Below are positions 38,453 through 47,253 of a DNA stretch of 64,000 nt, piece after piece. Below the pieces are notes generated by a model that worked only from the letters and a program-made list of their open reading frames with translations, was not told where the DNA came from and did no database searches. The stretch comes from Jeotgalibacillus malaysiensis (GTDB lineage Bacteria; Bacillota; Bacilli; Bacillales; Jeotgalibacillaceae), in contig CP009416.1 in assembly GCA_000818095.1 (NCBI GenBank), positions 2,154,501 through 2,218,500 of the forward strand, given 5' to 3'. Each line of letters opens with the position of its first letter. Positions within the stretch are counted from its first letter, which is position 1. The translations under genes and the position numbers were made by a program.

Positions 38453-40150
38453 TTATGACGAATGCTTCTGCTGCTGTTGCTTTTCCTTCTCTTCTTCGAC
38501 AAGCTGTCTTCTGAGAATCTTACCAACTGCTGTTTTCGGAAGCTCTTCACGGAACTCATAGATCCTTGGCACTTTATAAGAAGCCATATGCTTTCTTGCA
38601 AATTCATCAAGCTCTTCTTCTGTCACTTTCTGATTCTGTTTTTGTACCACAAACAGCTTAACTGTTTCACCGCGGTACGCATCAGGTACGCCGACAGCGA
38701 CAACTTCCTGAACTGCAGGATGCTCATACATCACTTCTTCAATCTCACGCGGGTAAATATTAAAGCCGCCTGCAATAATCATATCCTTTTTACGATCTAC
38801 TACGTAAAAGTAGCCTTCCTCATCCATATAACCGAGATCTCCAGTATAGAGCCATCCATCGCGCAATACAGCTGCTGTTTCTTCAGGCTGGTGCCAGTAG
38901 CCTTTCATGATCTGAGGACCTTTTACGATAATTTCCCCAACTTCTCCTGGCGGAAGCTGTTCCCCGGTTTCCATGGAAACAACCTTTGATTCTGTATCCG
39001 GCCATGGAACGCCTACACTTCCCTTGACCCGTTTCGCATCCCATATAAAGTTTGAGTGAGTAACCGGTGAAGATTCAGTCAGTCCATATCCTTCCACCAG
39101 CTTACCACCTGTCACCTTTTCGAACTCTTCCTGCACTTCAACCGGAAGTGGTGCCGAGCCGCTCAGGCAGGATTCTACAGAAGTAAGATCATATTTCTTC
39201 AGATCTGGGTGATTTAATATACCGATATAAATCGTCGGTGCGCCAGGGAAGATCGTCGGCTTTTGCTTATGAATCGTTTTGAGTGCTGTCTCAACATCAA
39301 ACTTCGGCAGCAGGATCATCTTGTAGCCCTGCATAATTGAAAGAATCATAACAGTTGTCATACCGTACACATGGAAAAACGGTAAAATACCGAGAATACT
39401 TTCTTCACCTTTTTTGTTTTTATAAAGCCACGCATCACACATTGAGGCATTTGCAATCAGATTCTTATGCGTCAGCATAACACCCTTTGGAAACCCTGTT
39501 GTGCCTCCAGTATACTGCAAAATTGCAATATCTTCTTCAAAATCAAGCGGTGGAATACTTGGATCAGGTGTCGACGTCTTTAGAATTTCAGTCAGCAGAT
39601 GATTGCTGCCTGCATGCTCAACTTTTACTGTGAGTCCGTATTGCTTCTTTTGTATAAATGGGTAAATCAGATTCTTTGGAAACGGAAGAAAATCTTTAAT
39701 TGCTGAAATAATAATGTGTTCAAGATCTGTGTCATTAAAAACCTTAGAAATCCTAGGAAATAAAATATCCATTGAGATAATTGCTTTAGCGCCTGAATCC
39801 TTCATCTGATATTCAAGTTCCCGCTCTGTGTAAAGTGGGTTCGTCTGAACGACTACTCCGCCTGCGTATAAAATACCGTAATACGCAATCACAGATGCCG
39901 GCATGTTTGGCAGCATAATTGCTACACGATCACCTTTTTGAATACCGATGTCCTGCAGATACTTTGCCATTTTAAGAGACGATTCGTACATTTCCTGAAA
40001 TGTAAATTCTTTGCCCATGAAATGTACAGCGATTTTTTCCGGCCACTGCTTTGCAGCTTCCGTTAAGTACGCGTGAACCGGCTTGGGTTCGTACTCCAGG
40101 TGGGTAGGAATTGTTTCGGGGTAAAGCTTCAGCCAAGGCTGTGATGACAT
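38453..40150 (-). CDS. lcfA: Long-chain fatty acid-CoA ligase
   Basis: A 565-residue AMP-binding enzyme that activates fatty acids for degradation. The P-loop motif is YTGGTTGFPKGVM (about residue 214), and A8-type motifs YTGDLGYMDEEGYFYVVDRKKDMI and a C-terminal lysine (PKTAVGKILRR) are present. Two ATGs are adjacent; the second (40150) is 7 bases from AGGAGG. It is the first gene of the beta-oxidation operon. Confidence 0.95.
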   Translation of the reverse strand: MSSQPWLKLYPETIPTHLEYEPKPVHAYLTEAAKQWPEKIAVHFMGKEFTFQEMYESSLKMAKYLQDIGIQKGDRVAIMLPNMPASVIAYYGILYAGGVVVQTNPLYTERELEYQMKDSGAKAIISMDILFPRISKVFNDTDLEHIIISAIKDFLPFPKNLIYPFIQKKQYGLTVKVEHAGSNHLLTEILKTSTPDPSIPPLDFEEDIAILQYTGGTTGFPKGVMLTHKNLIANASMCDAWLYKNKKGEESILGILPFFHVYGMTTVMILSIMQGYKMILLPKFDVETALKTIHKQKPTIFPGAPTIYIGILNHPDLKKYDLTSVESCLSGSAPLPVEVQEEFEKVTGGKLVEGYGLTESSPVTHSNFIWDAKRVKGSVGVPWPDTESKVVSMETGEQLPPGEVGEIIVKGPQIMKGYWHQPEETAAVLRDGWLYTGDLGYMDEEGYFYVVDRKKDMIIAGGFNIYPREIEEVMYEHPAVQEVVAVGVPDAYRGETVKLFVVQKQNQKVTEEELDEFARKHMASYKVPRIYEFREELPKTAVGKILRRQLVEEEKEKQQQQKHSS

Positions 40151-40205
40151 CATAAAACCTCCTTCTTTTTAGTAAAATAATTAGAAAATTCTCATTTCTG
40201 ACTTT

Positions 40206-40234
40206 ATTATAAGCTAAAAAGAAAACGGTTACAA
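40206..40234 (-). promoter_or_regulatory. SigA promoter of lcfA with overlapping cre site
   Basis: TTGTAA (40229-40234), 17 bases, TATAAT (40206-40211). The plus-strand stretch AAGAAAACGGTTACAA (40219-40234) differs at one position from the cre pattern WTGNAANCGNWNNCAW. It covers the -35 and spacer, so CcpA could block initiation. No FadR box is visible here. Confidence 0.68.
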
Positions 40235-40243
40235 TTTTATTAT

Positions 40244-40271
40244 GAGAAAAAAGACACAGAGTGCCTTTTTT
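40244..40271 (-). terminator. Terminator upstream of lcfA
   Basis: AAAAAAGGCAC pairs with GTGTCTTTTTT around TCT on the minus strand. It ends the zapA-to-yshE transcription unit. Confidence 0.65.
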
Positions 40272-40387
40272 CGATTACCCTTCATTTATTACCAGTGGAC
40301 CCAATACAGACCATAAACCGTGGATCAGCTGAATCACAAATGAATAAAAATATTTATATATCTATTTAAAACGAATCAAGATTAATC

Positions 40388-40468
40388 CTAAAGAGTGACG
40401 AGATAGATGATCCCGATCACCATAAAGACTGCACAGCAGACGAATAGGATTTTAATTAAGTTTTCCAT
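40388..40468 (-). CDS. Unannotated 26-residue membrane peptide
   Basis: ATG at 40468 to TAG at 40388. TAGGAGAG lies 8 bases before the ATG. The peptide MENLIKILFVCCAVFMVIGI continues IYLVTL and is one hydrophobic helix with a short polar start. It begins 13 bases after the yshE stop, so it would be the last gene of zapA-cvpA-polX-mutS2-yshE. Function is unknown. The stretch 40272-40387 downstream shows nothing else. Confidence 0.55.
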   Translation of the reverse strand: MENLIKILFVCCAVFMVIGIIYLVTL

Positions 40469-40481
40469 TTGTTATTCTCTC

Positions 40482-40889
40482 CTAGTTTATACTCGCTCCG
40501 ATCACATATGACAGTCCGATTGAAATCAGCATTGAAATTAACCCGACCGCCCTGTTATCGGCTTTTATTTCTTCATCGACTTTAAATCCTGGTGTCAGAA
40601 ATTCAAAAATGAAATAGGCAATAAGCAGGAGAACAAATCCAAATAACCCCCATCCCATCATGGTTAACAAGGTATCGTGCTGACTAATAGAACTGCGGAA
40701 AATATTCGCAATCCCAAACACCTTTCCCCCGGTTGCCATTGCGACAGAGATATTTCCATTTTTGATCTCTTCCCAGTTTTTATACTTTGTCACCAATTCA
40801 AAAATCGATAGAAATACGATCATACAAACGACTACCACACTAAAGTATCCAGCTGTTTCTATCAGGGGATGCTGCCAGAACCCTTCCAT
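40482..40889 (-). CDS. yshE: DUF350 membrane protein (YshE-like)
   Basis: A 135-residue protein with four hydrophobic segments and the DUF350 pattern (NGNISVAMATGGKVFGIANIFRSS). Function is unknown. The frame begins at an ATG (40910) overlapping the mutS2 stop by one base, but the AAGGTG ribosome binding site serves the ATG at 40889 (MEGFWQHPL), which is preferred. It is positioned after mutS2 as in B. subtilis. Confidence 0.85.
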   Translation of the reverse strand: MEGFWQHPLIETAGYFSVVVVCMIVFLSIFELVTKYKNWEEIKNGNISVAMATGGKVFGIANIFRSSISQHDTLLTMMGWGLFGFVLLLIAYFIFEFLTPGFKVDEEIKADNRAVGLISMLISIGLSYVIGASIN

Positions 40890-40909
40890 ACCGTTCACCT
40901 TCTGTTCCA

Positions 40910-43264
40910 TTATTTGAACTCAACAACGGTTACACCGCTGCCCCCCTCACCATCTTCACCGAGCCGGACTTTTTTTACTGAAGGGTGATTTTTTAATTTT
41001 TCCTGAACGCCTGATCTGAGAGCGCCTGTACCTTTACCATGAATGATTGACACGCGGGGATATCCTGCAAGCAAAGCATCATCAATATATTTATCAACAC
41101 GAAGCAGTGCATTTTCAAATCTTTCGCCGCGCAGATCCAGCTCCAGACTGACATGAAAATCTTTTCCTTTTACAGTCGCAAGCGGTTTTGGATCCGGTTT
41201 TTTCTCGCCCTTAATGAACTCAAGATCCGCCTCGTTCACTTTCATTTTCAAAATCCCCATCTGAACGGCCCATTCTTTATCATCTGTCTTTTTAATTAAT
41301 GTACCTTTTTGACCAAAGCTGAGAACATTTACTTCATCTCCGGGTTGGAGCGTACGTTCGGTTTTTGACTTTGGCTGTTTTTTCTTAGCAGATGATTTTG
41401 GAGCAGCTTCATCAAGACGCTTACGTGCATCAATGAGCTCATGTTCCTTTACATCAGCCTGCTTTTCAAATCTCAGCTGTCTAAGCTCTGACATTACTTC
41501 CTCTGCTTCTGCTTTAGACTTTTCGACAATTTCCTGCGCTTTTACTTTTGCTTTTTCCATCATATCGTCTTTTTTTGCATAGTATTCAGCCATCTGTTTT
41601 TGCAAGTCACGATGAATTTTTTCAGCATCCTTCAGCAGTTCGTGCGCTTCCTCGTAATCTGTTTCAGCACTTCTTCTGCTGGTCTCAAGTGAAGCAATCA
41701 TTGCTTCAACCGCTTTACTATCGGTTCCGACAAAGGATTTTGCATGCTCAATTACGTGATCACTTAAACCGAGGCGCTTTGAAATATCAAATGCATTACT
41801 GCGTCCCGGTACACCGATCAACAGTCTGTATGTCGGACTCAGTGTCTCGACATCAAATTCAACACTGGCATTAATGACACCATCCCGATTATAGCCATAA
41901 GCCTTTAGTTCAGGATAGTGAGTTGTTGCAACAACCCTTGCTCCTATACCATGCACTTCATCGAGGATTGAAATCGCAAGTGCAGCACCCTCCTGCGGAT
42001 CAGTACCTGCGCCTAGCTCATCAAATAAAACCAGACTTTCACTATCAGCCTGTTTCAGGATCTCTACGATATTAACCATATGAGATGAGAAAGTACTCAG
42101 ACTCTGTTCAATGGACTGTTCATCACCAATATCTGCATGTACGGACTGGAATACAGCGATCTGAGAGCCATCAAGCACTGGAATCGGCAGCCCTGCCTGA
42201 GCCATCAATGTGCATAACCCGATTGTTTTCAATGTAACAGTTTTACCACCTGTATTTGGACCTGTAATCACAATGGTTGAGAACTCATCACCCAGGTATA
42301 TATCATTAGCAACCGCCTCATCCATAGGCAGCAGCGGATGACGGGCCTTATTAAGTTTGATGATTCCCTTGTTGTTCACTTCAGGCTTTGTCGCTTTAAT
42401 TGTACGGCCGTATTTTGCTTTAGAGAACATGAAATCAAGGTCTGCAAGAATATCAACTGTCAGCAGCAGACTTTCTGCTTCCTGCTGCACTTCAAGTGAA
42501 AGTGCAATAAGAATTTTCTCAATTTCCTCCTGTTCTTTCAGACGCTGTTCTCTCAGCTGATTATTGAACTGTACAATAGATGCCGGTTCAATAAATAATG
42601 TCTGACCGGAGGATGACTGATCATGTACAATTCCGCCGTAATGGCTTCTATACTCCTGTTTCACAGGAATGACATAGCGATCATTACGGATTGTGATAAC
42701 CGCATCAGAAAGCATGGTAGCAGCATTTTTGGAACGGATCGCACTCTCAAGCTTCTCCCTTACTCTGCTCTCACTCGTTCTGATTCGCTGACGGATTGCG
42801 CGCAATTCTATGCTTGCTGAATCAAGTACTTCCCCGCTCTCATCAATTGAATCAAAAATCTGATGCTCAAGCGGTGTAAGAATGGCAAGCATTTCTTTCT
42901 TCTCAGTAATAATCGGGATAGAGATTTCACGCTCTTCATGAAGATCCTCTATAAAATTTCTGATATTTTTACCCGCTCTGATTGTACTTGCTACCTGTAT
43001 CAGTTCTGCAGCACTTAACATACCGCCAATCTGGGACCGTTTAATATGCGGTCTGATATCAAATATCCCCCCGAGCGGCATCCCGCCTTTTACTCTTAAG
43101 ATCGATGCTGCTTCATCTGTCTCGTCTTGAAGTCTTTGAACTTCCTCCAGTGAAAATGAAGGCTCCATTTTCTCAATTCTCATTGATCCAAGAGATGAAG
43201 CTGCATGCTCCATTACCAGGCTCTTAATTTTATTAAATTCAAGTGTTTTAATCGATTTTTTCAA
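40910..43264 (-). CDS. mutS2: MutS2 (MutSB) endonuclease/ATPase
   Basis: A 784-residue MutS-type ATPase: Walker [14 protein letters not shown] (about residue 333), Walker [14 protein letters not shown], a coiled-coil region (about 520-630) and a C-terminal Smr nuclease domain with [12 protein letters not shown]. It acts in recombination control and on collided ribosomes in relatives. The start is TTG at 43264, 7-8 bases after AAGGAGAG. Confidence 0.95.
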   Translation of the reverse strand: MKKSIKTLEFNKIKSLVMEHAASSLGSMRIEKMEPSFSLEEVQRLQDETDEAASILRVKGGMPLGGIFDIRPHIKRSQIGGMLSAAELIQVASTIRAGKNIRNFIEDLHEEREISIPIITEKKEMLAILTPLEHQIFDSIDESGEVLDSASIELRAIRQRIRTSESRVREKLESAIRSKNAATMLSDAVITIRNDRYVIPVKQEYRSHYGGIVHDQSSSGQTLFIEPASIVQFNNQLREQRLKEQEEIEKILIALSLEVQQEAESLLLTVDILADLDFMFSKAKYGRTIKATKPEVNNKGIIKLNKARHPLLPMDEAVANDIYLGDEFSTIVITGPNTGGKTVTLKTIGLCTLMAQAGLPIPVLDGSQIAVFQSVHADIGDEQSIEQSLSTFSSHMVNIVEILKQADSESLVLFDELGAGTDPQEGAALAISILDEVHGIGARVVATTHYPELKAYGYNRDGVINASVEFDVETLSPTYRLLIGVPGRSNAFDISKRLGLSDHVIEHAKSFVGTDSKAVEAMIASLETSRRSAETDYEEAHELLKDAEKIHRDLQKQMAEYYAKKDDMMEKAKVKAQEIVEKSKAEAEEVMSELRQLRFEKQADVKEHELIDARKRLDEAAPKSSAKKKQPKSKTERTLQPGDEVNVLSFGQKGTLIKKTDDKEWAVQMGILKMKVNEADLEFIKGEKKPDPKPLATVKGKDFHVSLELDLRGERFENALLRVDKYIDDALLAGYPRVSIIHGKGTGALRSGVQEKLKNHPSVKKVRLGEDGEGGSGVTVVEFK

Positions 43265-43277
43265 CAGTTTTCTCTCC

Positions 43278-44990
43278 TTAATCGTGGCGTTTCAGGAATT
43301 TCATCAGTTCTTCAAGCGTGTATGCATTGACGACTGATTCTTTTTTCAACCATCCCTTACGTCCAACCTTTACACCAAGATCCATAAAATCCAGGTGAGT
43401 CCTGTCGTGTGCATCCGTATTTATTAATATTGGTACGCCCTGTTCCTGTGCTTTTGAAACATTCTCATGGTTCAAATCAAACCGGTAAGGATTCGCATTT
43501 AGTTCGAGTGCAGTTTTTGTTTCTGCGGCTCTTTTGATCAGCTGGTCCATATCAGGCTCATATCCTTTACGTTCCCCAACAATTCTGCCGGTCGGGTGCG
43601 CGATGAAATCAACGTGCGGGTTTTGTAATGCTGTTTCAAGTCTTGCCATAATTTTTTCCTGTGACTGAGAAAATGATGAATGAATCGATGCGATGACAAT
43701 GTCAAGTTCAGCCAGCAGATCATCTTCATAATCAAGTGAACCATCAGGCAGAATGTCCATCTCGATGCCTGCGAGCACTTCAATTTCATCATATTTTTTA
43801 TTTAATTCCCTGATCTCAGCCATCTGCTTTCTCAGACGCTCTGCAGAAAGTCCGTTCGCTACTTTTAAATAGGCAGAGTGATCAGTAATCGCCATGTAAT
43901 CGTATCCTTTTTCAATACAGGCTTCAATCATTTCCTCCAGCGAATAAGCACCGTCACTCCAGGTCGTATGCATATGGAGGTCACCTTTAATATCATCAAG
44001 TGTAATCAGACCTGCAGCTTCCTCATGCCTTTCAACTTCCCTGCCATTTTCACGCAGTTCAGGAGAGAGATACTGAAGGTTGAAGTAATTAAAAAATTCC
44101 TCTTCTGTTTCAAATGTTTTCACTTCACCTGTTTCATTGTTCTCAACGCCATATTCACTGATTTTTTCTCCACGCTCTTTCGCAAGCTGTCTCAGCTTTA
44201 CATTGTGATCTTTAGAGCCTGTAAAATGATGAAGCGTTGAAGGGAATGCTTGATCCTCAATGAGCCGGATATCAATTGAAATATCAACTCCGCGTTCCAA
44301 AACAAGCGAAACTTTAGTGTCGCCATTTGCAATGATTTCTTTCAACCCTTCAACCTGTAAGATCTGTTCCCTGACTTTTTCAGGCTGGTCAGTAGATGCG
44401 ATAAAATCAAGATCCTTCACAGTCTCAGACGTTCTGCGCAGACTGCCCGCTCTTGAATACCGCTTTATCTCTTTGATTCCACTGAGCAAAAGATCAATCT
44501 CTTCAGCTATCGGCAAAACAGTCGCAATTGGCAGCCGTTCAGGTCTGCTTCCTGCATTTTGTGCAGCTGCCAGTATTTTCTCCTCTGTCTTTGCGCCAAA
44601 CCCTGAGAGTGCCTGTACTTTACCTTCTTCACAAACCTTAATCAAATCTTCAATTGATTCAACCCCGAGTTCCTGATACAGCCTTGCGATCTTTTTACCG
44701 CCAAGTCCCGGTAGTTTAAGTAATGGAATCAGTCCAGCAGGCACTTCTTTTTTCAAAGACTCCAGCACTTCGGATTCACCTGTTTCAACATATTCTTTGA
44801 TCACAGCTGCTGTCCCTTTTCCTACTCCTTTAAGAGCAGTAACATCATCAATCTGCGCAAGACTGCGCTGATCAGTTTCAAGGGCCTGTGCGGCTTTTCT
44901 GAACGCACTGATCTTAAAAGGATTTTCACCTTTTAATTCCATATAAACTGCGATTTTTTCAAGTAATTTGATGATATCTTTTTTATTCAA
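43278..44990 (-). CDS. polX: DNA polymerase/3'-5' exonuclease PolX
   Basis: A 570-residue family X polymerase. Helix-hairpin-helix repeats come first ([28 protein letters not shown]). The nucleotidyltransferase palm follows with metal aspartates in KDLDFIAST and [11 protein letters not shown]-terminal PHP nuclease domain (about 330-570) has [11 protein letters not shown] and FIAHPTGR. It works in base excision repair. The start is TTG at 44990, ten bases after AAGGA, a weak initiation context. Confidence 0.94.
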   Translation of the reverse strand: MNKKDIIKLLEKIAVYMELKGENPFKISAFRKAAQALETDQRSLAQIDDVTALKGVGKGTAAVIKEYVETGESEVLESLKKEVPAGLIPLLKLPGLGGKKIARLYQELGVESIEDLIKVCEEGKVQALSGFGAKTEEKILAAAQNAGSRPERLPIATVLPIAEEIDLLLSGIKEIKRYSRAGSLRRTSETVKDLDFIASTDQPEKVREQILQVEGLKEIIANGDTKVSLVLERGVDISIDIRLIEDQAFPSTLHHFTGSKDHNVKLRQLAKERGEKISEYGVENNETGEVKTFETEEEFFNYFNLQYLSPELRENGREVERHEEAAGLITLDDIKGDLHMHTTWSDGAYSLEEMIEACIEKGYDYMAITDHSAYLKVANGLSAERLRKQMAEIRELNKKYDEIEVLAGIEMDILPDGSLDYEDDLLAELDIVIASIHSSFSQSQEKIMARLETALQNPHVDFIAHPTGRIVGERKGYEPDMDQLIKRAAETKTALELNANPYRFDLNHENVSKAQEQGVPILINTDAHDRTHLDFMDLGVKVGRKGWLKKESVVNAYTLEELMKFLKRHD

Positions 44991-45009
44991 ACCGACCGCT
45001 TCCTTTCGT

Positions 45010-45048
45010 TAAAAAACCCGGAATCCTCAACGGGGAATTCCGGGCTTT
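45010..45048 (-). terminator. Terminator-like hairpin between cvpA and polX
   Basis: AAGCCCGGAATTCC pairs with GGATTCCGGGTTTTTT (imperfect) on the minus strand. It sits inside the predicted operon and may attenuate it. Confidence 0.75.
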
Positions 45049-45056
45049 CTTCATGT

Positions 45057-45605
45057 TTAAGACGATGACGATTGTGTTTCCAGCCACCAGTCTTTCACTT
45101 GTTCTGAAAACACGGGTGTATGTTCAAGAATCATTGCTGCAATCCAGGAATCAGCTAATGTATTTTGTATGATCCCCATTGGAATCATTGCTGCGATATA
45201 GATCAGGACAAATAATACAATATACATTTCGATAAAGCCCATCAGCCCTCCACCTGCGATGTTCAACGGACGGAGCATTGGAAACTGGGCAACAGAATCA
45301 AACATTGATCCAATCAGCTGCATCACTATTTTTGCAGCAAAGAAAATTATAGCAAAAGCGATGATTCTATAATAAGAATCCTCAAGGTTCACTGATTCGG
45401 CGATTAAGCTGAGGCTTGAATCAGTATCAAAGGCAGGATAAGGTACCCACAGCACCAGATTTGGCGCTAACTGCTCATAGTACCTGTATGCGAGGAAAAA
45501 TGAAATAATAAATCCAACCATATGAATCAGTTGTAAAATAAAACCGCGGCGCAGTCCGATCAGGAAACCGGCCAAAAGCAAAATGAATAACAGCAAATCC
45601 AGCAT
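45057..45605 (-). CDS. yshB: CvpA-family membrane protein (YshB-like)
   Basis: A 182-residue protein with four hydrophobic segments and the CvpA fold (starts MLDLLLFILLLAGFLIGLRRG). The precise role is unknown. It sits between zapA and polX as in B. subtilis. Confidence 0.87.
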   Translation of the reverse strand: MLDLLLFILLLAGFLIGLRRGFILQLIHMVGFIISFFLAYRYYEQLAPNLVLWVPYPAFDTDSSLSLIAESVNLEDSYYRIIAFAIIFFAAKIVMQLIGSMFDSVAQFPMLRPLNIAGGGLMGFIEMYIVLFVLIYIAAMIPMGIIQNTLADSWIAAMILEHTPVFSEQVKDWWLETQSSSS

Positions 45606-45612
45606 CTAGCAT

Positions 45613-45873
45613 TCAATCCCTTAATTTTTTTAATTCTTTCTCGAGTTCTTCCATTTCTTCTTTTAACTTCAGATAATCATGTACTGCATTAACAGCTGTC
45701 AGTACAGCCAGCTTAGATGTATCAAGCGCCGGATTAACCGAGCTGATCTCTCTCATTTTATCATCTACCATTGAGGCAACAAGTCTGATATGAGACGTGG
45801 ACTCACTGCCTACGATGGAGTAAGATTGTCCATAGATGTCAACACTTGTGCGATTTTTACGATTGTTCGACAA
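45613..45873 (-). CDS. zapA: Cell division protein ZapA
   Basis: An 86-residue FtsZ-ring-associated protein: [18 protein letters not shown], then DDKMREIS and [16 protein letters not shown], then a C-terminal coiled coil. The frame opens at 45894, but the GGGGG site lies 8 bases before a TTG at 45873 (LSNNRKNRT). That start gives the B. subtilis length, so a TTG start is chosen. It is the first gene of the zapA-to-yshE unit and divergent from rnhC. Confidence 0.88.
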   Translation of the reverse strand: MSNNRKNRTSVDIYGQSYSIVGSESTSHIRLVASMVDDKMREISSVNPALDTSKLAVLTAVNAVHDYLKLKEEMEELEKELKKLRD

Positions 45874-45989
45874 CGCAGCTGCCCCCATTCTCAAGAATCC
45901 TAATCACTATCATAACACGTAGAATTTAGAGATGAAAAGAAAAGTTGATTATATTTACAGATGATTATTCTTTTATATTCTGGCTGCTG

Positions 45990-46115
45990 ATTTCCTTTTC
46001 AGACGGACGCTTTCCACGGGGACGGCGCTGAGCCTCCTCGGGCTATGCCCTGTGGGGTCTCAGCTGTCCGTTATATCCCGTTGGAGTCGCCGCCTTCAAC
46101 TCCAATCACAGCTGT
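45990..46115 (+). repeat. Dispersed intergenic repeat, copy C
   Basis: CAGACGGACGCTTTCC is followed by CTGAGCCTCCTCGGGC, TAT, GCCCTGTGGGGTCTCAG. The hairpin pairs CTGAG/CTCAG and GGGC/GCCC. It lies in the 320-bp divergent gap between zapA and rnhC. The rest of the gap holds a TATGAT-type -10 for zapA near 45918 and the AAGGAG site of rnhC. Confidence 0.85.
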
Positions 46116-46192
46116 GAAGATAATAAACATGTCTATTTATAAGTGTCTTGTGTTAAACTTTCATATCTAATAGATTTAAAAAGGAGAAATAA

Positions 46193-47110
46193 ATGGCAAA
46201 TGCAGTCTTAACTTTACCAATTTCAACAATCAATGAAATGAAAGTACATTATCAATCTTTTTTAAAGCCAAGCCCTCCGGCAGGGGCACTTTTTGCTGCT
46301 AAGGGTCCTACTTATTCAATTACGGCTTACAAGTCAGGGAAAGTACTGTTTCAGGGACAAAGCGGTGAGCGGGAAGCTGCCAAGTGGGGTACTGCAGAAC
46401 AGAAGACAAAGAAGGTTTCTGCTCCATCTAACCATAGTCTGCCTCATAATATTGCTGAAATGTCTATTATCGGTACTGATGAAGTAGGGACAGGAGATTA
46501 TTTCGGTCCCATCACCGTTGTCGCTGCCTACGTGTCTAAAGATCAGCTCAGTCTTCTAAAAGAGCTGGGAGTAAAAGATTCAAAGCATTTGACAGATGAA
46601 ACAATCGTGAAAATCGCTAAGGACCTGATTCATACAATCCCATACAGCCTGCTCACATTACCAAATGAAAAGTATAACGCAAAACAGCAGCAGGGCTGGA
46701 CGCAGGGGAAAATAAAAGCCGTCCTGCATAATCAGGCGATCATCCACTTAAGAAAAAAAATCGCACCCGTTGCACCTGAATGCGTACTGATAGACCAATT
46801 TGCAGAAGAAAAAGTGTATTACCGACATATCAGCGGCGAAAAAGCGATCTACAAAGAAAATGTCTACTTCAGCACGAAAGCAGAAGGCATACATCTAGCA
46901 GTAGCAGCAGCTTCCATTATTGCAAGATACGCATTTATAAAAGCAATGGACGAGCTGAGTGAGGAAGCCGGCTTCACTCTACCTAAAGGAGCTGGCGCTA
47001 AAGTTGACCAGGCAGCAGCCAGACTAATCCGCTCAAAAGGTGAAAGCAGCTTAAATCACTTTACTAAGATGCATTTTGCGAATACGGTGAAAGCGAAGAA
47101 GCTTGTGTAG
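46193..47110 (+). CDS. rnhC: Ribonuclease HIII
   Basis: A 305-residue enzyme that cuts RNA in RNA-DNA hybrids. The N-terminal TBP-like substrate-binding domain spans about residues 1-85. The catalytic domain has DEVGTGDYFGPI (Asp and Glu, about residue 98), VKDSKHLTD and VLIDQFA. AAGGAG lies 7 bases before the ATG. It is divergent from zapA as in B. subtilis. Confidence 0.95.
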   Translation: MANAVLTLPISTINEMKVHYQSFLKPSPPAGALFAAKGPTYSITAYKSGKVLFQGQSGEREAAKWGTAEQKTKKVSAPSNHSLPHNIAEMSIIGTDEVGTGDYFGPITVVAAYVSKDQLSLLKELGVKDSKHLTDETIVKIAKDLIHTIPYSLLTLPNEKYNAKQQQGWTQGKIKAVLHNQAIIHLRKKIAPVAPECVLIDQFAEEKVYYRHISGEKAIYKENVYFSTKAEGIHLAVAAASIIARYAFIKAMDELSEEAGFTLPKGAGAKVDQAAARLIRSKGESSLNHFTKMHFANTVKAKKLV

Positions 47111-47132
47111 CAGGTTTTGTCTTGCGGCACAG

Positions 47133-47199
47133 TGGGGACGGAGTTGACTGTTCCATTTTTAGAATGATTCTAAAAATGAATCACTTAACTCCGTCCCCA
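47133..47199. repeat. Long nested palindrome, REP/MITE-like
   Basis: Outer 13-bp arms TGGGGACGGAGTT (47133-47145) and its complement (47187-47199) enclose inner 12-bp arms CATTTTTAGAAT (47154-47165) and complement (47167-47178). Looser complementarity continues outward to about 47118 and 47213. It lies between rnhC and the pheT terminator. Confidence 0.75.
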
Positions 47200-47219
47200 A
47201 TGAGTCGCACAAAATATGT

Positions 47220-47252
47220 AAAAAAGCTGAGACACAAAGTCTCAGCTTTTTT
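47220..47252. terminator. Bidirectional terminator between rnhC and pheT
   Basis: AAAAAGCTGAGAC pairs with GTCTCAGCTTTTTT around ACAAA. The two genes converge. Confidence 0.9.
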
Positions 47253-47253
47253 A

